Below, one piece after another: positions 19,218 through 26,463 of a stretch of 64,000 nucleotides of DNA. The notes under the pieces are model-generated. The model saw nothing but the letters and a program-made list of their open reading frames with translations, was not told the DNA's origin and made no database searches. The stretch is from Lacipirellula parvula (GTDB taxonomy: Bacteria; Planctomycetota; Planctomycetia; Pirellulales; Lacipirellulaceae): NCBI RefSeq assembly GCF_009177095.1, contig NZ_AP021861.1:5314501-5378500 (forward strand). The letters run 5' to 3'. A program made the translations under genes and the position numbers. How positions within the stretch are numbered: the stretch's first letter is position 1; each line of letters starts with the position of its first letter.

Positions 19218-19483
19218 GCGGACTTCTACGCGACGACCCTCGACATGCTCCTAGAGTATCTCGCGGTTGAAGTCGTCGTCTTGTGCGGCTTCGCATCCAA
19301 CATCTGCGTGCTCTTCGCCGCCAACGACGCCTCATGCGGGACCTTCAACTTTTCGTCCCGCGCGACTGCGTAGCGGCCAATGAGGCAGACGAGAATGGAC
19401 ATGCGCTGCGTCAATTGTCGCAGGTGCTGAAAGCCGACTTATCACCGCCGGTACAACTCGACCTCGAGAAAATCGCGTGTTGA
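19218..19483 (+). pseudogene. Isochorismatase-family cysteine hydrolase fragment, frameshifted
   Basis: Reading from 19221 gives DFYATTLDMLLEYLAVEVVV and then LCGFASNICVLFAANDA, which is the catalytic Cys/Asn region of isochorismatase-like hydrolases. From 19334 the homology continues in another frame as MRDLQLFVPRDCVAAN and ends at the stop 19481-19483. A one-base loss near 19332 explains the switch (expected NDAYMRD). The first half of the gene, with the catalytic Asp and Lys, is absent, so about 90 of some 190 residues remain. It follows dnaE2 directly and is surely nonfunctional. Bases 19484-19607 are empty. Confidence 0.8.
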
Positions 19484-19607
19484 AGCTGCTTGGAGAGATC
19501 GCGTGAGAGGATGTAGCGTTTAATTCGCCACTCGCGCAGCCCCAAGGTTTAAGAACCGGTCCGGAAATTGCGACTAAGGACGCCAACATGCAACGGAGCG
19601 ACTGGCT

Positions 19608-19844
19608 ATGCGATGGATTGTCAAAACATTACTCGACGGCGTTTACTGTGACGAGTTTCAGGCTGAGGGTGATCCGATTATCCCAGTTGATGGCTCTGAG
19701 ATCATGATTTCCGCAGATGGCGACCGGTTTATCCCCGCCACTGTGATGGAAATTGACGTCGATAAGAGCAAGTCGCCGGCGGTGCTGAGGATCATCTGCC
19801 GCTCGCCCTCCGACCCACGGCAAGCGTTCAGCGATAGCACTTAG
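19608..19844 (+). CDS. Small hypothetical protein
   Basis: A 78-residue protein, beta-rich (MRWIVKTLLDGVYCDEF, then GSEIMISADGDRFIPATVME). A GGAG lies about 10 nt upstream of ATG 19608. Acidic residues and short strands suggest a small beta-barrel. No family is recognised; the composition supports a real gene. Confidence 0.5.
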   Translation: MRWIVKTLLDGVYCDEFQAEGDPIIPVDGSEIMISADGDRFIPATVMEIDVDKSKSPAVLRIICRSPSDPRQAFSDST

Positions 19845-20439
19845 ATGTAGTTCACGGCGTTGCGTCGAACCTGATCGTACACCCTCGCCAGTCGCCGTAG
19901 GTCGTTCTGCTCTCCAAAGGCCACGGCGGCTGGTGTTATTAATTTAACCGACTCGCGATTTCAGTACGGCTTCTTACCGATGCGGCGGCAAGCGTCCTGT
20001 GGTAGCCGCAAACTAACACTGAACCACGCAATTTGCTGACGAGGACAGAGTCTTTAATACGACATACAGATCATTGCCGCCGCATGTTCTACGCTCCTGC
20101 GGCGACGAAAGCGTTGCGAAGATGGTCGCCGCACCGAGCTGCCCCTCGGTGCGGCGTCACTTCCAACACGCCAGCGTGCTCGCACTGGCGTGTGGGGCGA
20201 ACCCACTACGACCGCAGCGGTTCCGAGCGAATCCTCCGAGATTTGCTTCCATGCCTGTGTCTGCCAAATAACGTCAACTTTGGGCGGTGGCCTTCGAGTG
20301 TGGATCCGCCGACTTCTGCATCAGTGGACGCCTTTAGGAGGTCGGCCTTCTTCATTTTGATGGGCAGTCCCGCGAGTCACGGCGCGCCGCTTGCACTGCG
20401 TGTACCATCATTGATTTTGCCCTGCAGAAAGAACCGGCC
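19845..20439. other. Intergenic region, no supported gene
   Basis: About 600 bp with only short, Arg/Pro/Ser-rich frames. A short inverted repeat around 20170-20195 (CACGCCAGCGTGC followed by a related GCACTGGCGTG) is visible. I see no RNA gene. Confidence 0.45.
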
Positions 20440-20628
20440 GTGCCTAGTAATCACACCGCCCTCAACGAAGTTCGCGAACGCCTGAAGGTTCGCGGCGACA
20501 CGTTCCTCAACTCGGATGGGAAAAGGCTTCTCAGCGAGTTAAAGAACTTCGCGTCGAAAGATCCTGCATCTGGAGCTGCGAAGGCGATCAAGGAAATTGA
20601 ACACCGTCGCAGCGAGAAGATCGAATAA
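20440..20628 (+). CDS. Small hypothetical protein
   Basis: A 62-residue, charged, helical protein starting at GTG 20440 (PSNHTALNEVRERLKVRGDT). AGAAAG lies upstream. It ends 11 bp before the next small gene on the same strand, so both are likely cotranscribed. No family recognised. Confidence 0.5.
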   Translation: MPSNHTALNEVRERLKVRGDTFLNSDGKRLLSELKNFASKDPASGAAKAIKEIEHRRSEKIE

Positions 20629-20639
20629 GGAAATACACC

Positions 20640-20882
20640 ATGGACACCGAAACGCTGTTCCCGCTGGAATACCAGGGCAGGATAATTCCTTGCGAGTCAG
20701 CCGACGATCGAAAGCTGCTGCAATCGGCGATCTTATTGGACGGCCATCGCTCAGACTGCGATCAGTATTCCTCGGCCGAACTGACTCAGATGAGTCGAGT
20801 CTGCGAGCAGTACAACCTCACCTCGCTTGCCCGATTGACCGCCGAATTGGCGAAGCGGCGCGATGAGGCCGAGCGGCCCTAA
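20640..20882 (+). CDS. Small hypothetical protein
   Basis: An 80-residue protein starting at ATG 20640 with AAGGA upstream. The sequence (METLFPLEYQGRIIP-like N-terminus, then acidic helices ending AKRRDEAERP) is soluble and charged. It follows the 62-residue gene by 11 bp. Function unknown. Confidence 0.55.
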   Translation: MDTETLFPLEYQGRIIPCESADDRKLLQSAILLDGHRSDCDQYSSAELTQMSRVCEQYNLTSLARLTAELAKRRDEAERP

Positions 20883-20930
20883 CATCTACGTAAGTTGCCC
20901 TGTGCGGGATGGTGCCCGGGGCAACCGATG

Positions 20931-20977
20931 GTCGGCCCGGTCCAGGATGCTCTAGGAGAGTTAATGGCCGGGCCGAC
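20931..20977. terminator. Inverted repeat after small-gene pair, possible terminator
   Basis: GTCGGCCCGG (20931-20940) and CCGGGCCGAC (20968-20977) are perfect 10-bp complements around a 27-nt loop. A weaker stem (TTGCCC with GGGCAA) precedes it. No U-tract follows, so it may be a Rho-dependent pause, an operator or an RNA structure. The remaining 20978-21190 shows no gene. Confidence 0.4.
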
Positions 20978-21190
20978 TGTCAATTTGGAAGTTTGAGCTT
21001 GATAGAGCCGACCAATGAGTCACGCGGACTCTAACGGACCGCAATTTCGGCTGATGGTGACAGCATCCAGCAAACAGCAATGATCGAGGCGAAATCCCGA
21101 TCAATGCAAGCTCCAAGGGGCTCTCGTAGCGATGGCCAACTTCTTTGGCGCCCGCTCTCTCAGCTGTGAAAGCGGTTTGAAAAAGGTGAA

Positions 21191-21649
21191 TCAGCGGGGA
21201 GCTTTTTTCTTCTCCAATGCTTTCTGCGGCGACGACTTCGCTTTAGGTTTTGCAGCCTTCGTTTTCTTCTTCGTTTTCTTTACAGTTGGGGCCGGCTTGG
21301 TTGCCGCAGCTTTCTTTTTCGCAATCTTTTTGGCAGCCTTCTTCGTCGGTGCTTTTTTGACGAGCGATGTGGCAGCCGACGCGACATTCACCGCCGCCTT
21401 CTTCGTCACGGCAGCAGCGTTCCCGATATTCTCGGCAGTGACCGTGGCGGCGGCTCGCTTAATTGGTCTTTTCCCCTCGGCCGATGCATTCCCGATCAAC
21501 GCGCCGGCTACCCCGCCTGCAATGGCGCCTACTGGTCCCGCGATCATACCCCCGATAACGGCGCCGCCGATTCCGCCTGCCGTTTGCTTTGAGACTTCAG
21601 GCAGGTTGCGTTTCGCCGCTGATTTTTTTTGAACCGACTTTTTAGCCAT
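21191..21649 (-). CDS. Glycine-zipper protein with histone H1-like basic tail
   Basis: A 152-residue protein. ATG 21649 has AGGA 8 nt upstream. Residues about 20-52 form a glycine zipper (GGIGGAVIGGMIAGPVGAIA), a helix that inserts in or packs against membranes. From about residue 85 to the end the chain is Lys/Ala/Pro-rich (KKAAKKIAKKKAAA units), like eukaryotic H1 tails and bacterial Hc1/AlgP proteins. The combination of a zipper helix and a DNA-binding-like tail is unusual. A stress role is inferred from neighbours of the same type. Confidence 0.75.
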   Translation of the reverse strand: MAKKSVQKKSAAKRNLPEVSKQTAGGIGGAVIGGMIAGPVGAIAGGVAGALIGNASAEGKRPIKRAAATVTAENIGNAAAVTKKAAVNVASAATSLVKKAPTKKAAKKIAKKKAAATKPAPTVKKTKKKTKAAKPKAKSSPQKALEKKKAPR

Positions 21650-21754
21650 GATGATCCTCGCCTTAATGAGGGTTAGGGAACTTCCAAGCGACTGCGCTGC
21701 ACGTTTGGCGCCGTTGTCGGTCCTCTCAATCGCATCATCAGCCAAATAAAAAGA

Positions 21755-21774
21755 CCCGGCCAAAATTGGCCGGG
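21755..21774 (-). terminator. Rho-independent terminator of the DUF2171 gene
   Basis: CCCGGCCAA and TTGGCCGGG form a perfect 9-bp stem around AA. Read on the minus strand it is followed by TCTTTTTATTT, a good U-tract. It lies 38 bp downstream of the gene at 21812-22216. Confidence 0.85.
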
Positions 21775-21811
21775 CCCGTAAAGAACTGACAGATGGCTGG
21801 CTCGAACTAGG

Positions 21812-22216
21812 TCAGGTTCCACATGCACATGACGATGCGTCGGGCTTCCAATTCTCCTCTGTCTCTTTGGAATTCTTTGCTAAGTGGACGTGCCGATCGA
21901 CGCGTGCGACCCAGTTCACAGGAACGAAATGATGCTGCCCATCTGGGCTATCGTTCTTTGTCAACTTGATTGCCGCGCCCTCGACATGGTCGACAACGCC
22001 GACCTTCTTGCCGCACGATGCGATGACGTCCATGTGGTCTTTAATTGCAGCCACGCCGCGGTCAGTCCCTTCGCCGGGATCGCCCATCCCCGTCTTCTCT
22101 TTCACGAAGTCCACTGCGTCTTCCGCGCCGGTGGCGATGCGCGATCCCAAGTCTTTCGCTGCCTTTGCCACTGCATCGCCTGCATCGGCGACATTGTTCT
22201 TAATTTTATTTGCCAT
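21812..22216 (-). CDS. DUF2171-containing stress-type protein
   Basis: A 134-residue protein. ATG 22216 has AAGGAG 7 nt upstream. Residues 1-50 are an Ala/Lys amphipathic helix (KNNVADAGDAVAKAAKDLG) resembling LEA or CsbD-like stress helices. Residues about 60-115 are a DUF2171 small beta-domain (HMDVIASCGKKVGVVDHVEG, then HHFVPVNWVARVD), a PRC-barrel relative. The end carries CACGT. It is followed by a strong intrinsic terminator. Confidence 0.8.
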   Translation of the reverse strand: MANKIKNNVADAGDAVAKAAKDLGSRIATGAEDAVDFVKEKTGMGDPGEGTDRGVAAIKDHMDVIASCGKKVGVVDHVEGAAIKLTKNDSPDGQHHFVPVNWVARVDRHVHLAKNSKETEENWKPDASSCACGT

Positions 22217-22309
22217 GATCATTCTCCTTCGAAAGGGACGACAGCGATGAGCTGCCGTATCCCGTGGTTAGTGAGGAAACGGGTAGGTTTGAGTGCCTGC
22301 CGCGGAACG

Positions 22310-22800
22310 TTAGCGGTTCTCTCGCCGCTCGATTCGATCCCACGCATCACGCGAAGCGTGCCTCGCCCTCTCCCACCGCAGGTCCGATTCCGTCTTACCG
22401 GTTTCCCATTCCTGCTGCAGCGTCGGCTCGGCTTCGTCGAAAGATTTGAGGGCCATCGTGCCCGCGATTCCCAGCCGTAGCGGTAAGCGGGAGCGCACTC
22501 GTCGTAGGCGACGTCGGCTTCGTAGTAGCCGCGCTTCGGATATTCTTACCGCCAATAAGCATCTTCCCTCGTCGGGTCGATCTACTCTGCTACGCCTTTA
22601 CCCGCCAAGCCGCCGGCGACGCCGCCGATCACAGCTCCTACCGCAGCGCCCACCGGGCCGGCAACAGCGCCGGCTGCAATCCCAGCCGCAGCTCCACCCG
22701 CTGCGGCGCCTAGGCCAGCCCCGACGGGATGAGCGCCAGGTTCGCCCGTAATCGCATCACGGTTGGCATCAGCTCGTTGGTCGACTCGATGTGTAGACAT
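22310..22800 (-). pseudogene. Glycine-zipper stress protein broken by two stops and a frameshift
   Basis: The minus strand from 22800 encodes MSTHRVDQRADANRDAITGE and a glycine zipper ending GGLAGKGVAE, then TAG at 22584-22582. The same frame continues IDPTREDAYWR, meets TAA at 22548-22546, and continues EYPKRGYYEADVAYDECA and PAYRYGWESRA. Near 22455-22465 homology moves to another frame (SFDEAEPTLQQEWETGK, then RHASRDAWDRIERREN). These pieces, in this order, form one known planctomycete/proteobacterial protein type with a zipper, an APAYRYG core and a C-terminal RHAxRDAW helix. Both stops replace expected Glu codons. The first 72 residues could still be translated. Confidence 0.8.
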
Positions 22801-23003
22801 GATCCGCCTCTAGTTTGGTTTCATTGAGTCGGAGGTTCTCATTACCCCCTTATGAACCCATTAATCGGGCAAGTATTGTGCCAGCGACCGCAGAGGTCGG
22901 CATAGCGGTCGCACGCGGCTCCGTCATGGTGTGGCATACGGACGCCGCTTCACTGCGCCAGCAGCAATTTGGTAGGCGGACTTTTCAATGAGTTACGCCG
23001 ATG

Positions 23004-23029
23004 TCTTCAGTACGGTACCGTACCGAAGA
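23004..23029. promoter_or_regulatory. 26-bp palindromic operator-like site
   Basis: TCTTC and GAAGA flank the perfect 14-bp palindrome GTACGGTACCGTAC (23010-23023), so 24 of 26 positions are symmetric. It ends 29 bp before the start codon of the gene at 23059, the usual place for an autoregulatory operator of a small DNA-binding protein. Confidence 0.6.
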
Positions 23030-23058
23030 GTCGCTATTGTTGCACTACATTATTCGCC

Positions 23059-23244
23059 ATGGCTAACAAACCCGGCGCACCGAAAAAGCCACCAGAAGCG
23101 CTTCGTGGCGACCCAATTCAAATTCGATTAACAAAATCTGAGAGGCAAGCTTGCTAAGATGCCGCCGCGCGGTCAGCGCTGAAGCTCACCGTTTGGGCGC
23201 GAAATGCGTTAATCATCGCAGCCAGTAATATTAGAGAACGCTAA
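23059..23244 (+). pseudogene. Small DNA-binding-like (ribbon-helix-helix type) gene with internal stop
   Basis: ATG 23059 starts MANKPGAPKKPPEALRGDPI and IQIRLTKSERQAC, a strand-helix pattern like MetJ/Arc antitoxins and plasmid regulators. TAA at 23155-23157 interrupts it, after which the same frame runs DAAARSALKLTVWARNALII to a stop at 23242-23244. That continuation is the second helix expected for the family, and the stop stands where a Glu is usual. A palindromic operator lies upstream. The stop codon is shared with a tandem 18-bp duplication. Confidence 0.65.
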
Positions 23245-23262
23245 AATATTAGAGAACGCTAA
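23227..23262. repeat. Perfect tandem duplication of 18 bp
   Basis: AATATTAGAGAACGCTAA occurs at 23227-23244 and again at 23245-23262. The first copy contains the last codons and stop of the broken DNA-binding-like gene. It looks like a recent slippage or replication duplication. Confidence 0.9.
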
Positions 23263-23302
23263 ACAGCATCCAACCAGACTTGGCATGCTGCGCTGCAACG
23301 CA

Positions 23303-23530
23303 TCATCGTTTCTCACCGTGTCCGCGTTGAGCTGCCGTATCTCGCCCCGGGCTGAGTTCTCCCGTGGCACCGCCGCCAGCTCTCCCGCTGCCCGGACCTG
23401 TACGGATTGGAACCTCTGTAGCTTCATCCTGTCCAACTCGCACGAGCTTAGTGGGAACGCCGTGCTCAGCAGCTGGGACGCCGATGCCGGGTTCGCCCTT
23501 GCCAACGAGTGGTTTCTTCGGTTTTGACAT
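23303..23530 (-). CDS. Small hypothetical protein
   Basis: A 75-residue protein. ATG 23530 has AGGAG 8 nt upstream, the main support. The start is MSKPKKPLVGKGEPGIGVPA followed by AEHGVPTKLVRVGQ; the second half is Gly/Arg-rich and disordered. The tail could be out of frame compared with an ancestor, given the decay of neighbouring genes. Function unknown. Confidence 0.5.
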   Translation of the reverse strand: MSKPKKPLVGKGEPGIGVPAAEHGVPTKLVRVGQDEATEVPIRTGPGSGRAGGGATGELSPGRDTAAQRGHGEKR

Positions 23531-23572
23531 GACAATTTCTCCTGAGAGCAAGCAAAACGTTTACCAACGTTG

Positions 23573-23842
23573 CTACTGGCGTGCCGCTCTCAAGCCCCGC
23601 AGGAATTCCGGTGGGTCCCCAATCGCAACAGGGAATTGAACCACGCCCGGATCGCGCAGTAGTAATCCGCCGCGGTTGTGCGGTAGGAGCGTGAAGTCAG
23701 CTGGTAAACCGCAATCGCCGTACCTCTCCAATCGAAGGGTAGGAGCGTCCAGGAAAAATAAGCGACGGTCGCGATCTAAGACGATCGAGCGGGCACAGCA
23801 ATTGCTTCTATCTCCAGGACACCCCAACAGGCGACGTTCCAA
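23573..23842 (-). CDS. Doubtful small hypothetical protein
   Basis: An 89-residue frame with a protein-like second half (LFFLDAPTLRLERYGDCGLP and DFTLLPHNRGGLLL) but a Cys/Arg-rich start and no clear ribosome binding site. It abuts the start of the plus-strand gene at 23842. It may be a gene or chance. Confidence 0.3.
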   Translation of the reverse strand: MERRLLGCPGDRSNCCARSIVLDRDRRLFFLDAPTLRLERYGDCGLPADFTLLPHNRGGLLLRDPGVVQFPVAIGDPPEFLRGLRAARQ

Positions 23843-24171
23843 TGCGCATTCGACTGGAAGCCAAACAGACTATCGCCGTCGACGAAGCTGAGTGGCGAAT
23901 GGTATGGTCAGGAAACTGTTCCGACGCGACTGGCGAGTCCTACAGCATTTGGACGGCAGGCATCATGCAAGATCGTCGAGGTAGGTCGCTAATCTATGTT
24001 GTACGAGATGAACCCTACGTACAGTCCGATGCATTAGGTGAACTCGGTCGCCCTCATCCGGAAGATATCGCGCCAATCTTGCGTCGCCTCTGCGAGCGAG
24101 CTGGTCTCGACGACTTTCCTGAGTCGTGGGAGATACCAGCGATCAAAGCGACAGTCAAGGCAGAGGGATAG
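23842..24171 (+). CDS. Small hypothetical protein
   Basis: A 109-residue soluble protein from ATG 23842, with a beta-rich N-terminal half (MRIRLEAKQTIAVDEAEWRM; GRSLIYVVRDEPYVQSD) and a helical C-terminal part (DIAPILRRLCERAGLDDFPE). Codon use is like neighbouring real genes. No family recognised. Confidence 0.55.
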   Translation: MRIRLEAKQTIAVDEAEWRMVWSGNCSDATGESYSIWTAGIMQDRRGRSLIYVVRDEPYVQSDALGELGRPHPEDIAPILRRLCERAGLDDFPESWEIPAIKATVKAEG

Positions 24172-24237
24172 CAGTTCGCCAGAGCGTCATGTTAGTTATT
24201 GTCCAGCGCATCGCATCGCATGCTCCAGAAATGAGCT

Positions 24238-24723
24238 GTGGCCGTGAATCTGGAAAATCTCTTCGCTGTGCACACGTCTTTACTGGAGCTAGCTATCCGC
24301 GGCTCAGTAATGTACTTGCTTCTCTTAGCTGCCCTAAGGGTTTTGGTGCGACGTCACGTCGGTTCAATGAGCTTGATGGATTTACTCCTCATGGTTCTCA
24401 TTGCCGACGCGGCCCAGAACGCAATGGCGACCGATTACCGCTCAATCACTGAGGGCGTCGTTCTGTGCGGAACGCTGATTGGCTGGAACTATTTTCTTGA
24501 CTGGCTTGCCTACCGTTCGCCGTTTGTGCAAAGGCTGCTGGAACCGGCTCCCCTGCCAGTCATACGCGATGGCAAATTCATACGGCGGAACATGCGGCAG
24601 GAGTTCATCACCGAGGACGAGCTGCGAGGGCAATTGCGCGAGAAAGGCGTCGAATCGATTGATAACGCCGAACTGGTATGTATTGAGTCAGACGGTGGTA
24701 TTAGTGTTCGACTTCGTGGCTAG
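24238..24723 (+). CDS. DUF421 (YetF-like) membrane protein
   Basis: A 161-residue membrane protein starting at GTG 24238. Three hydrophobic helices (IRGSVMYLLLLAALRVLVRR; MDLLLMVLIADAAQNAM; then the region around GVVLCGTLIGWNYFLDWLAY) precede a cytoplasmic YetF-type domain: PLPVIRDGKFIRRNMRQEFI, TEDELRGQLREKGVESIDNA and ELVCIESDGGISV. DUF421 proteins are linked to spore germination and stress in some bacteria but have no settled biochemical role. Length is normal for the short form. Confidence 0.9.
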   Translation: MAVNLENLFAVHTSLLELAIRGSVMYLLLLAALRVLVRRHVGSMSLMDLLLMVLIADAAQNAMATDYRSITEGVVLCGTLIGWNYFLDWLAYRSPFVQRLLEPAPLPVIRDGKFIRRNMRQEFITEDELRGQLREKGVESIDNAELVCIESDGGISVRLRG

Positions 24724-24785
24724 AGCGCGCGCTGGGGTTCAAGCTTGAGGCGCCTATCTATCTCATTTCCGTTTTGTACTTCACT

Positions 24786-24989
24786 ATGGAACGCATCGCA
24801 ATACTCAGCGGCTACGGGACCATTAGCCAGCCTAAAGACACTGAAGGCGTCGGATACAAACTGACTTTCGAAGTGACAAAGGGTTCGGCGTCTGATGACG
24901 AATTGCAGCACTACTTCAAGAGTGGCGAGCTATTTCCGTTCACCTACAATGGCGAGTCGCTCGCAGTCTCCCTTAAATCAGTCACCTAG
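24786..24989 (+). CDS. Small hypothetical protein
   Basis: A 67-residue frame from ATG 24786 (MERIAILSGYGTISQPKDTE). It is beta-rich, with FPFTYNGESLAVSLKSV at the end. No clear ribosome binding site. It follows the DUF421 gene by 62 bp. Confidence 0.4.
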   Translation: MERIAILSGYGTISQPKDTEGVGYKLTFEVTKGSASDDELQHYFKSGELFPFTYNGESLAVSLKSVT

Positions 24990-25526
24990 AAAACTGGTAA
25001 CTGCGTGTATGAAGGGGCAGCTGGCTTCCTTCGCCCTGGAATGGGCGCGGCGGGTGGATGAAATCACGACTCACGTCATCATCGGTAATGTTGCATATAT
25101 TCTCGACGTTGCCACTCTGCTCAGCCAAGCGTGCAAATGGCATTACCAGTCGGCCGCGCGGCGAACGCCGTACCGACACCGCTGGCAACACTCAAGAGCA
25201 AATATTTCCGCTATTGAGACTCACTTCATCGCGCAAACCGCGCACCCAATACGTACCTTAACACGCTCACCAATCTAACAACACATGCGGTCAATCTGCA
25301 GCGCAAGCTTTATGGCTCTGATAACGCTACGTGGCTCCAAGTGATTCGAAGAGATTCAGCTAACGGCGAAACCATCGCCCGTGTAGTGAATGCTCTGCGG
25401 GCCTCTTTGTTGAACCTTTACTCAGAGCCAGCCAGCCTACTGCCCGCCAGGGAATTCTGGCCCGCGTCGACACTCTGTCTAGTTATTGTCCGAGTAGCGG
25501 CGCTCACTAATGCAACTCCCGACAGA
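24990..25526. other. Intergenic region, no supported gene
   Basis: About 540 bp with short frames only, none with a good start or recognisable family. It ends at the right copy of the 72-bp direct repeat. Confidence 0.45.
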
Positions 25527-25598
25527 AGCTCGCCATGGTGCGAGTGCGACCAGTGCTTCATCTCAGCTTAAGGTTCATTATTCGATACTCATCTTGTC
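25527..25598. repeat. 72-bp imperfect direct repeat, right copy
   Basis: Matches 212-283 at 63 of 72 positions. Its end overlaps the last 10 bp of the truncated sugar kinase remnant, whose stop codon (25589-25591) lies inside the repeat. The kinase therefore lost its 3' third exactly where this element begins. Confidence 0.75.
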
Positions 25599-26407
25599 GA
25601 CTTGACGGCCCGCAGCGTTATCGCCACGAGCTTGAAGTTCGGGAAAGTAGCGATCGCCGCATCGATCATACGTGCGAAGTCGTCGTCGCCTTCCGAAAGT
25701 TCCGATTCGCCGCCGACGTGAATGCCGAGGCCGACCAAAAAATCTTCTTGATTGCCACTCATCACGTCGACGCGCGGGGCGATGCGGCGGTTGACTTCGC
25801 CGACCCGCTCAACGCCGCCGCGATCCTTCCAGAGGTTGGGGCGAAAGTTGAGGTCGTACAACACGATCATGCAATTAGCGTGCGCCTGCGTGCAGGCTTC
25901 GATGACGACTTCGGCCGTCGTGTCGGAAAGCGACGCGAAGATGCCGCCGGCGTGGGACCAGCTGGTTTTCTGCGTGCCGAACAGCGCCTTCCAGTCTACG
26001 GAACCGACGGTGAGTTGGCTGGCCGCCGAGTGGCCCCAATCCGAGACGGCGAGGGTGCCGCGGACTCTGAATCCGCGCTCCGTGAAGTTGAGACCGTTGC
26101 GCACGCGGCGGTCAATGCCGTCATCGGCTTGCCACTGCAGGTAGCTGAGGTCGACGCCACCTTGCAGCATAAGGTCTTCAGGCGGCCGGCCGACTTCATT
26201 GTCGACGAGCGCCGTGGCGACGGCCGTGCGCATCCCGAAACAACGCCGCAGTCCGCGCGCGACGTTGTACTCCCCTCCCCTTTCCCATGCTTGGAAACTG
26301 CGGGTGCGGCGAATGCGGTTCTCGCCCGGATCGAGACGTAGCATCACCTCGCCGACAGTGACGCAGTCGAAGCGACGTTGTTCAGACGGGAGGAGCGCGA
26401 GCGCTAC
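25589..26407 (-). pseudogene. kdgK: 3'-truncated 2-keto-3-deoxygluconate (PfkB-family) kinase remnant
   Basis: About 270 residues match a PfkB sugar kinase of the 2-keto-3-deoxygluconate kinase type: FDCVTVGEVMLRLDPGENRI, then GGEYNVARGLRRCFGMRTAV and YDLNFRPNLWKD. A normal protein has about 350 residues; here it stops after TLRAVKSTR, before the catalytic base and the GAGD anion-hole motif, so no activity is possible. The expected start position carries GTA (26407-26405). Several positions I expect to be conserved differ (for example GRPPEDL, SGNQEDF). It is the last gene of the minus-strand sugar locus. Confidence 0.8.
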
Positions 26408-26463
26408 GGATTCAGTTCCTTGAGACGAGAGGCATCAACGACGCTCAACTTTACAACAGGGCC

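Noticed and set aside
20033-20485. 150-residue plus-strand frame in the 20-kb gap
   Set aside because: Arg/Pro/Ser-rich, no ribosome site, no family resemblance, and it overlaps the start of a better small gene.
22310-23244. Stop codon readthrough or an altered genetic code
   Set aside because: Other genes in the window end normally at TAG, TAA and TGA, and a frameshift is also present in the same gene; decay is simpler.
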